A stretch of 64,000 nucleotides of DNA from positions 2,604,001 through 2,668,000 of the forward strand of contig NZ_CP102772.1 of NCBI RefSeq assembly GCF_026020075.1, written 5' to 3'. Below, piece by piece: positions 1-8,984 of this stretch. How positions within the stretch are numbered: the stretch's first letter is position 1; every line of letters starts with the position of its first letter. The stretch comes from Bosea sp. NBC_00550. GTDB lineage: Bacteria; Pseudomonadota; Alphaproteobacteria; Rhizobiales; Beijerinckiaceae. The notes under the pieces were generated by a model. It saw nothing but the letters and a program-made list of their open reading frames with translations. It had not been told where the DNA came from and searched no databases. Position numbers and translations under genes: made by a program.

Positions 1-2
1 AT

Positions 3-1376
3 CCCGAGAAGGACGGCGCCGTCGAGGCGAGCCGGGTTCTCGATGTCTGCGAGTTCGACGGCCGGCGCCTTGGGCTGCACTTCAAGGAGCTGCGCGCGCC
101 TCTCGCAACCCATCTCGTCTTTGGCGGGATGATGGTCAACCGCCAGGATGTGCAGACGCTGCTGCAGTTCGGCCGCAACGCCGCTGCGACCTGGCGCGGC
201 ACCAAGCTGATTGCGCGCTATGCCCGCGACCGGCTGCGCTGGCCGCGCGGCACGCGCCTCGTCGTCGGCAGTGCTCTGGTGGCGCGTCTCGCCGCGACAG
301 TGCTCGAGCGCGGCGTCTCGCTGTTCCTGAATTCGCCCGTCACCGGTCTTGTGCGAGATCCCGCGTCGGGACGCGTCGACGGCGTTGTCGTGACGCAGCC
401 GGATGGCAGCCACCGCCGCATCGTCGCGCGCCAGGCCGTGGTAATGGCGACCGGCGGCTTCGCGCGCAACGAGGCGATGAGCGCGGCCGAGCGCCGATCC
501 GGCAGCTCGCCGCACCAGAGCATGCTGCCTGCGACCAATCGCGGCGACGGCATCGCTGTTGCGCGATCAATCGGTGGAGCATTCGGGCCCGAGGCGGCCG
601 GCTCGTTCTTCTGGACACCCGTCTCGCTACGCCACGACCGTGACGGCGACATCACTCCGTTTGCGCATCTGACGCTGGATCGGGCAAAGCCCGGCATCAT
701 CGCCATCGATCGCGAGGGGAAGCGCTTCACCAACGAGGCGGATTCCTATCATCGCTTCGGACAGGCGCTTCAAAGCCTGAAACCCCTGCTGCAGAATGGC
801 CCGCTTGCCTGGCTGATCTGCGACGCCCTCGCATTGCGCCGCTATGGGCTCGGCTTGGCCCGGCCTTTTCCGGCGCATCGCGCCAATCGCGCGCTGATCG
901 CATCCGGTTACCTGTTCCAGGCTCCGACCCTGGAGGCACTCGCAGAACGCCTCGGCATCTCGCCCAGTGCGCTGGCCGATACGGTCGCACGCTGTAATCG
1001 CTTCGCCGCGACCGGCCGCGACGAGGATTTCGGCAAGGGAAGTTCGCGCCACAATACCGCGTTGGGCGATCCCGGCGTGGCCCCGAACCCGTGCCTTGCC
1101 CCACTCAGTGCCGGCCCATTCTATGCCGTGGCGCTCTATAGTGGCGATCTCGGCACCGCCCGCGGCCTCTGCTCCGATACCAGCGCACGCGTGTTAGACG
1201 ATGCCGGTCAACCGATCGCCGGCCTCTATGCCGTCGGCAACGACATGCAGTCGATCATGGGCGGCACCTATCCGGGCCCCGGCATCACCCTCGGCCCGGC
1301 TTTGGTCTTTGCCTATCTCGCCGCCAGCGACATCGCGGAGCGCGCGGCGGCCGCGAATGCACGCCAACAAGGATAA
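3..1376 (+). CDS. FAD-dependent dehydrogenase (fumarate reductase/3-ketosteroid dehydrogenase-like), 5' partial
   Basis: The reading frame is open to the left edge of the window, so the N-terminus with the FAD dinucleotide-binding fold is missing and 457 codons are visible. The segment VVMATGGFARNEAM (about codons 145-158) and the C-terminal GGTYPGPGITLGPALVFAY (about codons 419-437) are the conserved flavin-contacting stretches of the FAD_binding_2 family, which includes fumarate reductases, urocanate reductases and 3-ketosteroid dehydrogenases. The middle part (KPGIIAIDREGKRFTNEA) fits the substrate or capping domain. It probably oxidises or reduces a C-C bond next to a carbonyl or carboxylate. 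The next gene starts 4 bases after its stop, so it belongs to the + strand catabolic operon that follows. The substrate cannot be told from sequence. Confidence 0.85.
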   Translation, partial: PEKDGAVEASRVLDVCEFDGRRLGLHFKELRAPLATHLVFGGMMVNRQDVQTLLQFGRNAAATWRGTKLIARYARDRLRWPRGTRLVVGSALVARLAATVLERGVSLFLNSPVTGLVRDPASGRVDGVVVTQPDGSHRRIVARQAVVMATGGFARNEAMSAAERRSGSSPHQSMLPATNRGDGIAVARSIGGAFGPEAAGSFFWTPVSLRHDRDGDITPFAHLTLDRAKPGIIAIDREGKRFTNEADSYHRFGQALQSLKPLLQNGPLAWLICDALALRRYGLGLARPFPAHRANRALIASGYLFQAPTLEALAERLGISPSALADTVARCNRFAATGRDEDFGKGSSRHNTALGDPGVAPNPCLAPLSAGPFYAVALYSGDLGTARGLCSDTSARVLDDAGQPIAGLYAVGNDMQSIMGGTYPGPGITLGPALVFAYLAASDIAERAAAANARQQG

Positions 1377-1380
1377 GCCG

Positions 1381-2214
1381 ATGAATCGTCGCGACATCTC
1401 GCTCGCCCAGCTCGGCATGAACGATGCCGGGCCGGTCGCCCTGATCGAAGCGGCAGCGTCTGCCGGGTTCGGCTCCGTCGGTCTGCCGCTGCGCTCGGGC
1501 GCGCTCAGGCCGCTGAAGTTCGAGATCGTTGACGATCCGGCGATGGTCACCGCGATCGAACGCGCCTGCAAAGCCACCGGCGTCGGAATCTTCGACGTGG
1601 AATCGCTCGTGCTCGGCCATGAGCCGCCCGATGATGCGCTGCGCCGCACATTCGAGATCGCGGCGAGGATCGGCGCGTCGCGCATGTCATGCCTCGGCTA
1701 CGAACCGGCGATCGGCCCGGGCCGAATGCAGGACGGTGAGACGGCTGAAAGGTTTGCCGCGCTTTGCGCCGTGGCCGCAGAGTTCGATCTGCTGATCGGG
1801 ATCGAATTCATGCTGTTCCGCTCGATCCGCACTCTTGGTGACGCAGTCTCAGTAATCGAGGCAGCCGGTGCGCCGAATGCCCGCATCATCCTGGACGCAC
1901 TGCATGTCCATCGCTCGGGCGCGACGGTAGCCGATGTGGCCGCCCTACCTGCAGGAATCGTCTCTCACCTTCAGCTATGCGACGCCGCCGCATCCGCGCC
2001 GCTGCCGGAACAGCTCGTCGACGAGGCGCGCAGCGAACGTCTGCTTCCTGGCGACGGCGTGATTCCGCTCTTAGGTCTCATCGCGGCGTTGCCTGCCGGC
2101 ACGCCGCTCTCCCTCGAAATCCCCGTAGCGGCGAATGCCCACCTGCCGGTGGCCGAGCGCGCCCGGCGCGGCATGGCATCGCTCGGGTGGCTGATCGCAG
2201 AACACACCCTCTGA
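1381..2214 (+). CDS. Sugar phosphate isomerase/epimerase-like TIM-barrel protein (paralogue 1)
   Basis: A 277-residue protein of the AP-endonuclease-2/xylose-isomerase-like TIM-barrel family. The ATG at 1381 follows an AAGGA ribosome site and sits 4 bases after the previous stop. Likely metal ligands are the Glu of LIGIEFMLFRS (about residue 142) and the Asp and His of IILDALHVHRSG (about 170-180). RLLPGDGVIPL (about 220-230) is a variant of a motif shared with three other proteins in this window (start positions 10515, 16411 and 20228). The family contains isomerases, epimerases, dehydroshikimate dehydratases and decarboxylases, so the reaction is open. The operon context suggests an intermediate step in catabolism of an oxidised sugar or cyclic acid. 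Confidence 0.85.
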   Translation: MNRRDISLAQLGMNDAGPVALIEAAASAGFGSVGLPLRSGALRPLKFEIVDDPAMVTAIERACKATGVGIFDVESLVLGHEPPDDALRRTFEIAARIGASRMSCLGYEPAIGPGRMQDGETAERFAALCAVAAEFDLLIGIEFMLFRSIRTLGDAVSVIEAAGAPNARIILDALHVHRSGATVADVAALPAGIVSHLQLCDAAASAPLPEQLVDEARSERLLPGDGVIPLLGLIAALPAGTPLSLEIPVAANAHLPVAERARRGMASLGWLIAEHTL

Positions 2215-2332
2215 CAAGGCCTGCGAGGCTGCGGGGCTTTCCGAGTCGTGACGATGAGAGGCAGAAGCCGCGCCTTGGCACCACCCTGTGCGGAGCGATC
2301 CTTGTTGCGGCTCTGCACCCGGCGCAATCGGC

Positions 2333-3202
2333 ATGAGCGCCTCCCCAATCACGCGCGGGCTGCTGATAGCGCTCACGGCGCAGGCGATCTTCACTATCAA
2401 CGACACATGCGCCAAGCTGCTGACGGTGAAATATTTAGTTTTCCAGATCATTTCGATGCAGGCGCTCGTTGCGGGCGTCATCGTCATCAGTGCACTGCTT
2501 GCGACCGGACAGTTCAAGCTATCCAGCATCAACAGCCCGCGCCGCCTGGCAACACGCGGGCTGCTTGCGGGCGTGGGCGCACTGACCAACATCTATGCCT
2601 TCTCCGTGCTGCCGTTGGCGGATGTCTACGCAATCATCTTCTGCACACCGCTGATCGTGACGGCGGTCTCGGCGCCCCTTCTGGGCGAACGCATCGACCG
2701 CGCCCGCTGGATCGCGGTGATCATAGGTTTCTGCGGCATGGTCATCATGGTCCGGCCCGGCGGCTCACCCTTGTCGCTGGGGCATGCCGCCGCGCTTTTG
2801 AGCGCCTGCATCAGCGCCTGCGTCGTACTGCTTTTGCGCACCATCGCCGGGCAGGAGCCGCGCCTCATGATGGTCGCGGCGGTCGTGGCGGCCCATTTCA
2901 TCGTCGGCCTGCCCGTCGCGCTGTTCATCGGACGGCTGCCGGATCTGGTGGACCTCGCGATCATCCTATTGTCGGGAGCGTCGATGGCTGCCGGCCAATT
3001 CCTGATGGTCGAGGCGCTGAGGCTCGCGCCTGCGGCTACTGTCGCACCAATCCAGTACACCAAACTGGTCTGGGGTCTCATCGTCGGCGCGCTGCTCTTC
3101 GGCGACCAGCCCAAACCGCATGTCTTGCTGGGAACCGCGATCGTCGTCGCCACCGTTCTCTATCTCCTGCGACGTGCGCCGCCGCGCCGCAGGGATCTGT
3201 GA
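2333..3202 (+). CDS. EamA/DMT family transporter
   Basis: A 289-residue, very hydrophobic protein with about ten membrane segments in two repeated EamA halves, typical of drug/metabolite transporters (usually 280-300 residues). The start at MSASPITRG (2333) was preferred over an upstream in-frame ATG at 2288, because the extra 15 residues do not look like membrane protein. Conserved features are ITRGLLIALTAQAIFTINDT in helix 1 and PLIVTAVSAPLLGERI, the end-of-half signature. In the second half PIQYTKLVWGLIVGALLFGD repeats that signature. Such proteins usually export small metabolites or amino acids from the inner membrane. Here it may export or import a pathway intermediate of the surrounding operon; the direction is inferred only. 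Confidence 0.9.
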   Translation: MSASPITRGLLIALTAQAIFTINDTCAKLLTVKYLVFQIISMQALVAGVIVISALLATGQFKLSSINSPRRLATRGLLAGVGALTNIYAFSVLPLADVYAIIFCTPLIVTAVSAPLLGERIDRARWIAVIIGFCGMVIMVRPGGSPLSLGHAAALLSACISACVVLLLRTIAGQEPRLMMVAAVVAAHFIVGLPVALFIGRLPDLVDLAIILLSGASMAAGQFLMVEALRLAPAATVAPIQYTKLVWGLIVGALLFGDQPKPHVLLGTAIVVATVLYLLRRAPPRRRDL

Positions 3203-3334
3203 CGCCCTTCGCAAGCCGGCGTGCAGGTCTCGAACAAAATGCGTCTGACAGGCAGACGAAGGTGATTTTGGACGATTCCGGAAGGAGCGCCTAAGCCGCC
3301 TGACATAGCAATCTTCTCCGGGAGGGGCTCCGCC

Positions 3335-4849
3335 TTGGCCAGCAGCACACCAGTCAAACTCTCCAGCGCGGCAAGCGAGAGCCTGCCGACAGCCGCGACG
3401 CTGCCGGCGCAGCGTGGGATTTTCCATGGCGGCGCGTGGCATCGGCCCGCCTCCGGCCGGACCTTCGAGGTGACGAGCCCGGGCAGCGGTGAATCGCTTG
3501 GACATTGCGCCGATGCCGATACGAACGACGTGGATGCCGCCGTCCGCTCGGCACGCGAGGCCTTTCCGGGCTGGCGCGACACCCCTCCGCTCGCACGGGC
3601 CAAGCTGTTGCGCCGGTTTGCCCAGATCGTCCGTGACAACGCCAGGGAACTCGCTTTGCTGGATGCAGTCGATTGCGGCAACCCGGCTCGCGCAATGGTC
3701 GGCGATGCCGACATCGCCTCGGCCCAGATCGATTTTTTCGCGGGCCTGGTGACGGAGATGAAGGGAGCCTCAATCCCGATGGGGCCGGATCGCTTCAACG
3801 TCTCGATCCGGCAGCCGCTCGGCGTGGTCGGCCGCATCATCCCCTTCAACCATCCCTTCATGTTCGCGGCCGGCAAATCCGCCGCACCGCTAGCGGCGGG
3901 AAATACGATCGTGGTCAAGCCGCCAGAGCAGGCACCGCTCTCGGCGCTGAGATTGGCGGAACTCGTCGAAAACCTGTTTCCGCCCGGCGTGTTCAACGTC
4001 GTCACCGGCGGACGCGACGCCGGGGCGGCGCTGGTGGCCCATCCTGATGTCGCCAAGATCGCGCTGATCGGCAGTGTCGGGGCCGGACGGGCCGTGATGC
4101 GGGGCGCAGCCGAACGCGTGAAGCCCGTCCTGCTCGAACTCGGGGGCAAGAACGCGCTGATCGCCTTCGCCGATGCCGACCCCGCCCAGGTCGCGGATGC
4201 GATGATCGCAGGGATGAACTTCGCCTGGTGCGGTCAGTCCTGCGGTTCGACCAGCCGGGCCTTCCTGCATGAGAGCCTGCATGACGCCGTGCTGGCCGAG
4301 CTGATCGAGCGGATTGTCGCCTTCAAGCCTGGCAGGCCCGATGACTGGAGCACGACCATGGGGGCGATCGCCAGCAGAGCTCAATACGAGCGTATCCTCG
4401 GCTTCATTGAGACCGCCAAAGCCGAAGGGGCCAGGCTGGTTTATGGCGGAGGCCGCCCCGATTCGAGTGAGCTCGCCGCCGGGCTTTTCATCGAACCGAC
4501 CGTTTTCGCCGATGTCACGCCAGAGATGACGATCGCACGCGAGGAGATCTTCGGACCGGTACTCTCTGTGCTCCGCTGGAGCGACGAGGCCAGAATGATG
4601 GCGGAGGTCAACGCGGTCGAGGTCGGCCTGACCTGTTCGATCTGGACCAACGATCTCAATGCCGCAATGCGGACAGCAACCGCCACGGAGGCCGGTTTCG
4701 TTTGGGTGAACGAGGTCAGCCGGCACTTTCTCGGCGCGCCGTTCGGCGGCGTGAAGCAATCCGGCCTCGGGCGCGAGGAGTGTCTGGAGGAACTCATGTC
4801 ATTCACCCAGGAAAAGAACATCCACATCCGCTTTTCGACGCAAAGCTGA
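3335..4849 (+). CDS. NAD(P)-dependent aldehyde dehydrogenase
   Basis: A 504-residue protein, the standard length for the aldehyde dehydrogenase superfamily. The likely start is a TTG at 3335, preceded by GGAGGGG about 10 bases upstream; no ATG lies near the N-terminus. Seen motifs are FNHPFMFAAGKSAAPLAAGN and VVKPPEQAPLSALRL (cofactor binding), LIGSVGAGRAVM, LELGGKNALIAF with the general-base Glu, the nucleophile Cys in WCGQSCGSTSR, and EEIFGPVLSVLRW. It oxidises an aldehyde to a carboxylate in the cytoplasm. Lying between an exporter and a ThDP enzyme, it probably oxidises the aldehyde made by a decarboxylase in the same operon; this link is inferred. Confidence 0.93.
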   Translation: MASSTPVKLSSAASESLPTAATLPAQRGIFHGGAWHRPASGRTFEVTSPGSGESLGHCADADTNDVDAAVRSAREAFPGWRDTPPLARAKLLRRFAQIVRDNARELALLDAVDCGNPARAMVGDADIASAQIDFFAGLVTEMKGASIPMGPDRFNVSIRQPLGVVGRIIPFNHPFMFAAGKSAAPLAAGNTIVVKPPEQAPLSALRLAELVENLFPPGVFNVVTGGRDAGAALVAHPDVAKIALIGSVGAGRAVMRGAAERVKPVLLELGGKNALIAFADADPAQVADAMIAGMNFAWCGQSCGSTSRAFLHESLHDAVLAELIERIVAFKPGRPDDWSTTMGAIASRAQYERILGFIETAKAEGARLVYGGGRPDSSELAAGLFIEPTVFADVTPEMTIAREEIFGPVLSVLRWSDEARMMAEVNAVEVGLTCSIWTNDLNAAMRTATATEAGFVWVNEVSRHFLGAPFGGVKQSGLGREECLEELMSFTQEKNIHIRFSTQS

Positions 4850-4864
4850 AACTCCGTTGGGGAT

Positions 4865-4895
4865 GCGGGGGGACATTGCGGGTTTCGCCCCCCGC
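4865..4895 (+). other. GC-rich inverted repeat between aldehyde dehydrogenase and ThDP enzyme genes
   Basis: GCGGGGGG (4865-4872) pairs perfectly with CCCCCCGC (4888-4895) across a 15-base loop in the 218-base gap before the ThDP enzyme gene. No T-run follows, so it is not a standard intrinsic terminator. It may stabilise the upstream mRNA or partly separate the two halves of the operon. Confidence 0.3.
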
Positions 4896-5067
4896 TCCGG
4901 CGGCCGCTGCGCGCGCCGGCGTCCCGCCCAAACAAAATCTGACTTGAGACCAAGAACAACGGTCTTTGATCGCAACGACCATTCGCTTCGATATGCCTCG
5001 AGCAGCGAACTCTCCTGGCTCCGGCCTTCGCGCGACAGTTCTTAAACGTAAAGGATGCGGTCCCGAC

Positions 5068-6906
5068 ATGACCCAAACCCAGGGCAAACGCGATAACACC
5101 GCGCTATCGATCGCGGTCGATCCTGCCGCGGTCGAGCAGCCCGCAGGCCTGACGAAGGCGGCCGTCGCTTTCGGGAGCGACGTCATGGCGGAGGCGATCC
5201 GCTCGCTCGACATCCCGTATATCGCCATCAATCCGGGCGCGAGCTTTCGCGGACTGCATGACAGTCTGGTCAACCATCTCGGGAATACCAAGCCGCAGCT
5301 GCTGCTCTGCCTCCACGAGGAGCATGCCGTGGCGATTGCCCATGGCTATGCCAAGGTGACTGGCAAGGCGATGGCGGCGGCGGCGCATTCGAATGTCGGC
5401 CTGTTCCACGCGACCATGGCGGTATTCAACGCCTGGTGCGACAGGATGCCTGTCATTCTCTTCGGTGCCACCGGGCCCGTTGACGCCTCCCATCGCCGAC
5501 CATGGATCGAGTGGATCCACACGGCGCGCGATCAGGGCGCTATCGTCAGGCAATACACAAAGTGGGACGACCAGCCTGCCTCCGCCGCCTCTGCGCGCGA
5601 ATCCATCCTTCGCGCCGCGTGGATCGCAGAGACCGCGCCCAAGGGGCCGGTCTATGTGAATCTCGACGCCGGATTGCAGGAAGAGGTCTTGTCGGCACCG
5701 CTGCCGCCGCTGAGTGCGTCGCGCTATCGTCCGCCGGTGACGGTGAGCGCCTCGCAAGCGCAGATCGACGAGATCGTTACGCGTCTGGCCCGCGCCAAGC
5801 GCATCGTCATGCTGGCGGGGCGGGTTTCTCGCGATCTCGGCGCCTGGCGGCAGCGGATCGATCTGGCCGAGCGCCTCGGCGCGCTTGTCCTCACCGATCT
5901 GAAGATCGGCGCGGCCTTCCCGACCGACCACCCGCTCCATGCCGGCGCCCCCGGCATCTACGCAGTGCCCGAGGCCCGCAGGGTTTTGAGCGAGGCCGAC
6001 GTCGTGATCAGTCTCGATTGGGTCGATCTTGCCGGGACGCTTTCGGCGGCCTTCCCGGACCAGGCGCCCACACCCACGATCATCCAGATCTCGCAGGATC
6101 ACGTTCTTCACAACGGCTGGAGCATGGATCATCAAGCCTTGCCGCCGATCGACCTGATGCTGGCCTGCGACCCCGACGAGGCTGTCGCCCGGCTACTCGA
6201 GCGCCTGCCGGCGGCATCGGCCCCTTCAGTCCCGCATGCGGGCAAGTCCAAGGCGGTCGAGTTGCCTGTCTTGACCGGCGGCCCGGTCACGATGGCCCAT
6301 CTCGCTTCCGGCCTGGAATCGGCGGTGGAAGGGCGCGACGTGTCTTTCGTCCACCTGCCCCTGGGTTGGGACGGGGCCTTCTGGCCCTTCCGCCACCCGC
6401 TCGACTTCCTCGGCTCCGACGGCGGCGGCGGCATCGGCGGCGGTCCGGGCATTTCCGTGGGCGCGGCATTGGCACTGCGCGACAGCGGCCGCCTGCCGAT
6501 CTGCATCGGCGGTGACGGCGATTTCCTGATGGGTGCGACGGCCGTCTGGACCGCGGTGCACTACCGCATTCCGCTGCTGATCATCGTTGCCAATAACCAG
6601 TCCTTTTTCAACGACGAGGTCCATCAGGAGCGCGTCGCCCGGATGCGCGGACGGCCGGTCGAGAACAAATGGATCGGTCAGCGCATTTCCGATCCGGAGG
6701 TCGACATCGCTGGGGTCGCGACGGCGCAAGGTGCTCTCGGCATTGGGCCGATCAAGGACAATGCGGAACTCGAAGCAGTCTTTCGCCGCGCCATCGTGCA
6801 TGTCGATCAGGGCGGGGTAGCCGTCGTCGATGTTCGCACCGAGCCCGGTTACACGCCGGCAATGGTCGCCTCGCTCACTCGCGCCACCGGACCCGAGAAG
6901 TCATGA
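5068..6906 (+). CDS. Thiamine diphosphate-dependent enzyme (acetolactate synthase/benzoylformate decarboxylase-like)
   Basis: A 612-residue protein when started at MTQTQGKRDN (5068, with AAGGA about 12 bases upstream); the frame is open further upstream but without a good start. It has the three-domain ThDP fold. The catalytic Glu lies in LCLHEEHAVAIAHGYAKVTG. The central cofactor-like domain lies around residues 220-380. The C-terminal GDG...NN thiamine motif is GGDGDFLMGA followed by VANNQSFFNDEVHQE. The family includes acetolactate synthase, oxalyl-CoA and benzoylformate decarboxylases and C-C lyases acting on 2-oxo acids. Its stop overlaps the next start (ATGA), so it is translationally coupled to the dihydroxyphthalate decarboxylase-like gene. 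I infer decarboxylation or carboligation of a 2-oxo acid. Confidence 0.9.
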   Translation: MTQTQGKRDNTALSIAVDPAAVEQPAGLTKAAVAFGSDVMAEAIRSLDIPYIAINPGASFRGLHDSLVNHLGNTKPQLLLCLHEEHAVAIAHGYAKVTGKAMAAAAHSNVGLFHATMAVFNAWCDRMPVILFGATGPVDASHRRPWIEWIHTARDQGAIVRQYTKWDDQPASAASARESILRAAWIAETAPKGPVYVNLDAGLQEEVLSAPLPPLSASRYRPPVTVSASQAQIDEIVTRLARAKRIVMLAGRVSRDLGAWRQRIDLAERLGALVLTDLKIGAAFPTDHPLHAGAPGIYAVPEARRVLSEADVVISLDWVDLAGTLSAAFPDQAPTPTIIQISQDHVLHNGWSMDHQALPPIDLMLACDPDEAVARLLERLPAASAPSVPHAGKSKAVELPVLTGGPVTMAHLASGLESAVEGRDVSFVHLPLGWDGAFWPFRHPLDFLGSDGGGGIGGGPGISVGAALALRDSGRLPICIGGDGDFLMGATAVWTAVHYRIPLLIIVANNQSFFNDEVHQERVARMRGRPVENKWIGQRISDPEVDIAGVATAQGALGIGPIKDNAELEAVFRRAIVHVDQGGVAVVDVRTEPGYTPAMVASLTRATGPEKS

Positions 6907-7892
6907 CCCAGCTTCGCCTCTCCCTCGCGATCGGCGACTATGACCGCAACCGCCCCTTGATCGACGGCGCCGTTAAGATCGACGGAGTCGACCCCGTTGT
7001 CATGACGCTTTCGCCAGAGGAAATGTTCTTCCGGGCGATGCGCCACGAAGCGTTCGACATCTGCGAATTGTCGTTGAGCAGTTTCGTGCTTCGCACATCG
7101 CGCGGCGACTGCCCCTATGTGGGTGTCCCCGCCTTCGTCTCGCGTGCGTTCCGCCACACCTCGATCATCGTCCGCCGGGATGCCGGAATCAAACGGCCGC
7201 AGGATCTTGTCGGCAAGCGCGTCGGCCTGCCCGAATGGCAGCTCTCCGCCAATGTCTGGACCCGTGCATTGCTTGAGGAATACGGCGTCAAACTGTCGGA
7301 CATTCGCTGGGTACGCGGCGGGCTGGAAGAGCCAGGCCGTTTGGAAAAGGTCAAGATCGCGCTGCCGCCCGGTGTCACGGTGGCGGATATCGGGCCGACC
7401 CAGACATTGAGGGACATGCTCGCATCGGGCGAGATCGACGCCTTCATGGGACCGCGAGCGCCGACGAGCTTCACGCCCGACAATCCCGACCTTTGCTGGC
7501 TGTTCGAGGACCCCACCGCGGAGGCCATGGCCTATTATGGGCGCACGAAGATCTTTCCAATCATGCATCTGATCGGCGTTCGCCGAGAGATCGCCGAACA
7601 GCACCCATGGCTGCCCATGGCCGTCTTGAAGGCGTTCGAACAGTCGAAGCAGCAGGCGCTCGATCATCTCGCCGATACCTCCGCCACCAAGGTGACACTG
7701 CCCTTCATTGAGGAGCAGATCAGGCGCGCCAAGAGCTTCATGGGCCAGGATTTCTGGAGCTATGGCCTGCCGGCTAACCGGCACGTGCTGGAGGCCTTCG
7801 TGGGCTATCACCACGCTCAGGGAATCTCGAGCAGGCTTGTCGATGTGGACGAACTCTTTCATCCCGGCACGACCGAAGCCTACAAGATTTAA
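6903..7892 (+). CDS. 4,5-dihydroxyphthalate decarboxylase-like / periplasmic-binding-fold protein
   Basis: A 329-residue protein starting at an ATGA overlap with the ThDP enzyme gene. It has no signal peptide, so it should stay in the cytoplasm. The N-terminus (LRLSLAIGDYDRNRPLIDG), the EEMFFRAMRHEAFDICELSL block and VPAFVSRAFRHTSIIVRRDA match the pattern of Pht5-type 4,5-dihydroxyphthalate decarboxylases, which share the type II periplasmic-binding fold; automatic annotation often calls them ABC substrate-binding proteins. Length fits Pht5 (about 330). A non-oxidative decarboxylation of an aromatic or hydroxy-acid intermediate is the best guess. It is the last gene of the + operon; a convergent LysR gene begins its 3' end 33 bases later. 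Confidence 0.8.
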   Translation: MTQLRLSLAIGDYDRNRPLIDGAVKIDGVDPVVMTLSPEEMFFRAMRHEAFDICELSLSSFVLRTSRGDCPYVGVPAFVSRAFRHTSIIVRRDAGIKRPQDLVGKRVGLPEWQLSANVWTRALLEEYGVKLSDIRWVRGGLEEPGRLEKVKIALPPGVTVADIGPTQTLRDMLASGEIDAFMGPRAPTSFTPDNPDLCWLFEDPTAEAMAYYGRTKIFPIMHLIGVRREIAEQHPWLPMAVLKAFEQSKQQALDHLADTSATKVTLPFIEEQIRRAKSFMGQDFWSYGLPANRHVLEAFVGYHHAQGISSRLVDVDELFHPGTTEAYKI

Positions 7893-7925
7893 AGCAACAG
7901 AGGCCAGCGCGTCAGAGCGGTGGCT

Positions 7926-8903
7926 TCACTTGCTCGCACCCGGCTCGACGGGATGCGAGCTTTCGAGGCCGGCGAGCTTCTTTCCCAGCGGACCCAGGTC
8001 GAGAGCGAAGCGAGTCGTGATCCTGCGTATGAAATCGAGGATGTCACGCTCGGCGCGAAAGGGCGAACGCCGGCTGGAACGCACCAGATAGAGCGTACGG
8101 ATGATGAGTGGATCCCGGATCCGCCGGGCGGAAAGTTCGCCCCTGCGAATCTCGTCCGCGGCGCTGCCGAACGGCATGATCCCGACGGCCTTTCCACTTG
8201 CGATCAAGCTCTTCATCATGCCGATGGAGGACGCCTCAAACGCAATCTTCAGCGGAAGGGCGTGCTTCTCCGCCGCCGCCGCCACCATACGCCGCGCCGG
8301 ATCACGTTCGCCGGCCAGAACCAGCGGATGAGACAGCGCCTCGGCGAATCCAATGCTGTCCTGCGCGAAATCCGTCGGTCCGGCAGCGTTGACGAACAGC
8401 ATCTCCTCCTCGATCAACGGAATGCGGATGAACCCGGGGCGCTCTGCCACCTCATAGGCCAGGGCCATGTCGATCTCGTCGCGCTCCAGCGCCTCGACCA
8501 GCACATAGCTCATCTCCTCGGTGATGCTGAGATGCACGTTGGGCAGATCTAATTGTGCTTCGACCAGAATCTCGGCGCCAACCAGATTGGTGATGCCAGG
8601 TGTCAGGCCCAGCAGCACGCTCTCGTTAATCGAACCGGCGAACCGCTTGATCTCCTGTTTCGCATCCTCGACGGCGCGCAGGATCTCGCAGGCCCGATCA
8701 TACAGCACCTTGCCGGCCGCGGTGGCTGAGACACCGCGCGAGTGCCGCATGAGCAAGGGCACGCCGAGTTCATCCTCAAGCTGGCGGATTTGTAGGCCGA
8801 GCGCCGGCTGAGCCACGTTAAGCTGCTCGGCAGCGCGCGTGATGTTGGCGACCTCGATCGTCTTGGCGAGATATCGCAATTGGCGAAGATTGATGGCGTC
8901 CAC
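7926..8903 (-). CDS. LysR family transcriptional regulator
   Basis: A 325-residue protein of standard LysR length. The N-terminal winged helix-turn-helix spans about residues 1-62 (NLRQLRYLAKTIEVANITRA, then AEQLNVAQPALGLQIRQLED), followed by the linker helix and a two-lobed periplasmic-binding-like effector domain to about residue 300. It lies downstream of the RraA and TIM-barrel genes on the same strand (81-base gap), so it may be co-transcribed with them. It is convergent with the dihydroxyphthalate decarboxylase-like gene. It probably controls this catabolic block in response to a pathway acid. No binding site could be fixed. Confidence 0.93.
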   Translation of the reverse strand: MDAINLRQLRYLAKTIEVANITRAAEQLNVAQPALGLQIRQLEDELGVPLLMRHSRGVSATAAGKVLYDRACEILRAVEDAKQEIKRFAGSINESVLLGLTPGITNLVGAEILVEAQLDLPNVHLSITEEMSYVLVEALERDEIDMALAYEVAERPGFIRIPLIEEEMLFVNAAGPTDFAQDSIGFAEALSHPLVLAGERDPARRMVAAAAEKHALPLKIAFEASSIGMMKSLIASGKAVGIMPFGSAADEIRRGELSARRIRDPLIIRTLYLVRSSRRSPFRAERDILDFIRRITTRFALDLGPLGKKLAGLESSHPVEPGASK

Positions 8904-8984
8904 CCCTGGTTTTGTAGTCTTCTGCCGTCGATCATACCGCCGCCAGCGGCTGCGAACAGTCTCCTTTTGCGCAAGGCGGAATCG

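Noticed and set aside
4865..4895. Intrinsic terminator after the aldehyde dehydrogenase gene
   Set aside because: The stem is strong but there is no T-run after it, so I list it only as an inverted repeat.
6903..7892. Annotation as a plain ABC substrate-binding protein
   Set aside because: There is no signal peptide, no transporter gene alongside, and the N-terminal motifs fit the Pht5 decarboxylase branch of this fold better.
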